Under the pieces are notes generated by a model, which worked only from the letters and a program-made list of their open reading frames with translations, had not been told where the DNA came from and made no database searches. Of a stretch of 23,871 bases of DNA, positions 21,625 through 23,871 are shown piece after piece. Position 1 is the first letter of the stretch; every line of letters starts with the position of its first letter. Where the stretch lies: contig PLCK01000247.1 of NCBI GenBank assembly GCA_003134755.1, forward strand, positions 3,622-27,492, read 5' to 3'. A program made the position numbers and the translations under genes. This DNA is from Actinomycetota bacterium (GTDB lineage: Bacteria > Actinomycetota > Actinomycetes > Acidothermales > Acidothermaceae).

Positions 21625-23406
21625 TCAGCTTGCACTGTGGCATGGCTTGTCGGGTGAGCCTCTGCTGACGCAAAGCCACAACAGCGTGGAATCCCCGCTC
21701 CAGTCCGGTGGTCCCAGCAGTCCAATCAGCGCGGTGGCCAACGCATTGTGGCCGGATCCGGGCCCGAGCAGCACGGCGCCAACGTCCCAATGGGCGAGAT
21801 CGGACGCCACGGCCTGTCGCTCGGTTGGCGTGGTTCCCGCGCCGTGGGTACCGTCGGCAACGTGCTGCAGCAGGGTTGTCGTCTGGCGAGCCGCATCGCC
21901 GTCGATGACACCGCGACCGTCCCGAGCCGGCCCGATGAAGTAGCCGCCGGGCATCTCGAACCGAAATCCGGTGTCGGTTTGCCACCGCATCGGATCGGTG
22001 AAGTTTCGGTCGGGAAACGGCGCCACCAGCACGGTTTCGCCGGCCGGTACATGTCGTGCGGCTTCGACAACAGCGCTCGATGTGGTCGCGATATCCGCGC
22101 TCGGGAATGGGATCGGCAGCAGCGGCAGCATGATCGCCGCTGCGACGGAAGCGGCTGCGAGCCGATGTTCCCGTAGCCGCGTGAGCGCGATTGACAGAAC
22201 CGCGGCGGCCGCTAAGGGCGTGAACAGCGCGAACCGCCCGACGGCCACATTCGCGGCCAGCGGCAAGTGCCGCACCAGCAGCCACGGCAGCGGCACCCGG
22301 GTCTGGTGTCCGTGGATGTTTAGGTGCTCGCCGAGCGAGAAAGTCATCGTCATCGCCGCGGTCAACACGGCGAGGCGGGCCGCCAGGTCGCGCCACAACA
22401 AGACAAGCGCCACCGGGAGGAACACCAGCAGGGGCCAGCCGATGTAGGCCACGTATTCTGCTGGATTCGGTCTCGTCGCGAGCGCGCTCGCGGCCGAAGA
22501 CTGCGTGTGCAGCAGCATCAGCTGCGACGGCGTGACGAATTCGGCCAAGTCAGCTTTGACATAGTCGGGGGCGAGCGGGCTGCCGTGCTGCGTCAGCGGG
22601 CCGTGCAGTTGAATCCAGAGCGGATAGCCAACCAGGGTGACCGCGAACGCGATCGCGGCGCAGAGCGCCAAGCCGACAGATCGCAGTCTTCGGGCCGCCG
22701 CCGCCGGACGGAAGAGGACGATCCCCGTCAGCAGCACGCCTGTGACGAGCACAGCGTCGTACAGAAGCTCTTCGCCTGTCAGTAGCTGCGCGGACGCCAA
22801 CGCGCCGAGCCGCAGGCCGCCAAGAACAGGTCTGACGCGGCCGGTGCACACGTCGAGCGTGGCCGAGACAATCACCGGGAGCAGCGGCGCGAAGACAAGC
22901 GAGACATGCCCGATCGCGGCGTGCATCATGCCGGGCGAGAATCCGTAAAGCGCGCCACCCGCGACGGCCGGCCACCACCCCGCGCCGGCGTGCCGCAGCA
23001 GCAGCCGGTGAGCCGTATATGCAGAACCGGCGAATCCCACCACGAGAAGAACGTTGTAACTCGCCTGTGCGCCCGCCACCAACGTGATCGGGCTGAGCAC
23101 AACTCCTGGCAGAAGCAACGACGTATTCCACATCGCATTTACGCCAGTCGGAGCATTCATCGCATGAGTGATCAACGAGAAGTGGCCACCGCTGAGCTGG
23201 TGGGCGATCCACGCCAGCCACCAGGTGTAGAGGTCGGTGTCGTGCGGATTGCCAGCCACCATGCGATGCGCCGGATGCACCCACAATCGTGCGGTAACCA
23301 CGACCGCCGCCAGCACGTACACCCCTGCCGCGGTCGCTCGCGGCGCGCGAATCCCTGACGGCCGTTCATGCGAGGCGTGGCGCGCACGCCGTGGCCCGCC
23401 CACCAC
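21625..23406 (-). CDS. Polytopic membrane protein, GT-C glycosyltransferase-like
   Basis: About 593 residues from GTG 23406, with roughly ten or more hydrophobic segments up to residue 450 and an extracytoplasmic-looking C-terminal domain of about 150 residues. The first loop reads NPHDTDLYTWWLAWIAHQL and is followed by NAPTGVNAMWNTSLLLPG. Acidic first-loop motifs with NAPxGVNxMxNTS occur in a group of actinobacterial membrane proteins that resemble GT-C (lipid-linked sugar) glycosyltransferases; the reaction is not known. The true start is uncertain: the same frame stays open upstream through an IS3 end into transposase code, giving an apparent 700-residue fusion. GTG 23406 or 23403 is the first plausible start beyond the IS end. 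It lies in the probable accessory region. Confidence 0.65.
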   Translation of the reverse strand: MVGGPRRARHASHERPSGIRAPRATAAGVYVLAAVVVTARLWVHPAHRMVAGNPHDTDLYTWWLAWIAHQLSGGHFSLITHAMNAPTGVNAMWNTSLLLPGVVLSPITLVAGAQASYNVLLVVGFAGSAYTAHRLLLRHAGAGWWPAVAGGALYGFSPGMMHAAIGHVSLVFAPLLPVIVSATLDVCTGRVRPVLGGLRLGALASAQLLTGEELLYDAVLVTGVLLTGIVLFRPAAAARRLRSVGLALCAAIAFAVTLVGYPLWIQLHGPLTQHGSPLAPDYVKADLAEFVTPSQLMLLHTQSSAASALATRPNPAEYVAYIGWPLLVFLPVALVLLWRDLAARLAVLTAAMTMTFSLGEHLNIHGHQTRVPLPWLLVRHLPLAANVAVGRFALFTPLAAAAVLSIALTRLREHRLAAASVAAAIMLPLLPIPFPSADIATTSSAVVEAARHVPAGETVLVAPFPDRNFTDPMRWQTDTGFRFEMPGGYFIGPARDGRGVIDGDAARQTTTLLQHVADGTHGAGTTPTERQAVASDLAHWDVGAVLLGPGSGHNALATALIGLLGPPDWSGDSTLLWLCVSRGSPDKPCHSAS

Positions 23407-23474
23407 CGTCCCGCCGCTGACGTCATCACCCGTCTCGGGAGACTCACGTCGACGTCGCAGGCTCCGAGGGACGA

Positions 23475-23498
23475 TGAGGTTCACCCCAACGGTGGACA
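23475..23498. repeat. IS3-type terminal inverted repeat (one end)
   Basis: The sequence begins TGAGGTTCACCCC and ends GGTGGACA, agreeing with the TGA...CCCC...TGGACA pattern of many IS3-family ends. It lies just past the transposase C-terminal coding region, where the right end is expected. The matching opposite end is not in the window. Confidence 0.55.
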
Positions 23499-23790
23499 CG
23501 CGGTCAGGCGGCGTGTGCCGTCTGCAGGTGGAAGCTTTCGAATAGTACGGGCGTGCGCTGCCTATCGAGGAGTGCCGACGGTTGCGGTTGTAGCGGTCTT
23601 CCGTCCAGGCGCCGGCTAGTGGTGCGACGTCGGCTTTGGCAGCCCACCGCCACCGGTTGTAAAGCTCGGTGTTCAACGTTGACCAAAACGTCTCGGCGGC
23701 GGCGTTATCCCAGCATTGACCAGCCAATCCGGGGGTGGAGTTTCCGATTGCGTGAGAGTTCTTCAGCCCGTCGTGCGACCGGTTCGTCGT
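23475..23790 (-). mobile_element. Terminal remnant of an IS3-family insertion sequence (transposase C-terminus)
   Basis: The minus-strand frame encodes GQCWDNAAAETFWSTLNTEL, then YNRNRRHSSIG, the C-terminal end of IS3-family DDE transposases, including the last catalytic Glu (in AAAETF) and the following conserved Arg/Lys region. In-frame coding reaches only to a TGA at 23791-23793, so about the last 85-90 residues survive of an expected 280 or so. The element's terminus is at 23475, where an IS3-type inverted repeat begins. The N-terminal part, OrfA and the other end are not seen. Confidence 0.8.
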
Positions 23791-23871
23791 TCACACAGTC
23801 CATGCGTTCCTTCGTTCCACCCGGCGACGAATAGTCGCAATCCTGACTTCCAAGGCCGCCAGATTCTGCAC

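Noticed and set aside
21470..22396. 308-residue minus-strand ORF
   Set aside because: Out-of-frame overlap of the membrane protein gene; composition is Arg-rich and unlike a real protein.
23705..23871. Open minus-strand frame at the right edge (MDCVNDEPVARRAEEL region)
   Set aside because: Too short, runs off the window, overlaps the IS remnant in another frame, and matches nothing I recognise.
1..23871. CRISPR arrays, toxin-antitoxin or defence systems
   Set aside because: No regularly spaced repeats and no recognisable defence or toxin families were seen on either strand.

Overview
The window is high-GC DNA from a soil-type actinobacterium. Many GTG starts, TGA stops, ATGA/TGATG gene overlaps, lipoproteins with LAAC-type lipoboxes, sugar ABC operons without their own ATPase, and the protein families all fit. 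I cannot name the genus from sequence alone.

Layout. (1) 1-2159: the 5' part of a GTP-dependent PEP carboxykinase runs off the left edge. It is divergent from a secreted GH10 xylanase, which has a good promoter and a CGAAACTTTCG operator-like palindrome and ends at a strong hairpin. (2) 2180-5776, minus strand: a three-gene operon of aldehyde dehydrogenase, FAH-family dehydratase/hydrolase and MFS sugar permease. It looks like the lower half of the oxidative (Weimberg-type) pentose pathway, a sensible partner for a xylanase. (3) 5848-8023, minus: two exported lipoproteins of unknown function. (4) 8131-13149, minus: a five-gene operon encoding an ABC sugar-binding lipoprotein, two permeases, a SIS-domain sugar-phosphate isomerase/deaminase and a class II ketose-bisphosphate aldolase. 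It is divergent from a DeoR regulator (13426-14181) across a region packed with TGCGCA sites. (5) 14231-16562: a PfkB-family kinase divergent from a GH4 alpha-galactosidase (CHSV motif). (6) 16618-20886: a second DeoR regulator divergent from a second ABC sugar importer (binding protein and two permeases). The fourth gene of that operon began as a 1-phosphofructokinase/tagatose-6-phosphate kinase type gene but is cut after about 14 codons.

(7) 20883-23871: a rearranged junction. The kinase stub runs in frame into what looks like the start of a universal stress protein, and then into a 42-nt 3' fragment of tRNA-Lys(TTT) on the minus strand, the usual scar of tRNA-targeted integration. To its right are about 530 bp with no recognisable gene, a large polytopic membrane protein gene, and the terminal remnant of an IS3-family element. 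I read everything right of about 21060 as accessory DNA (a degraded island), or alternatively as a contig misjoin.

Together, regions 4-6 form one carbohydrate-use locus: two importers, two DeoR regulators, an alpha-galactosidase, a PfkB kinase, a SIS enzyme and an aldolase. They fit uptake and breakdown of alpha-galactosides and/or amino sugars through a tagatose-type route, but the substrate is inferred. The sharpest observations are the truncated last gene of the second importer operon at the tRNA-Lys scar, and the shared candidate operators linking the divergent promoters.
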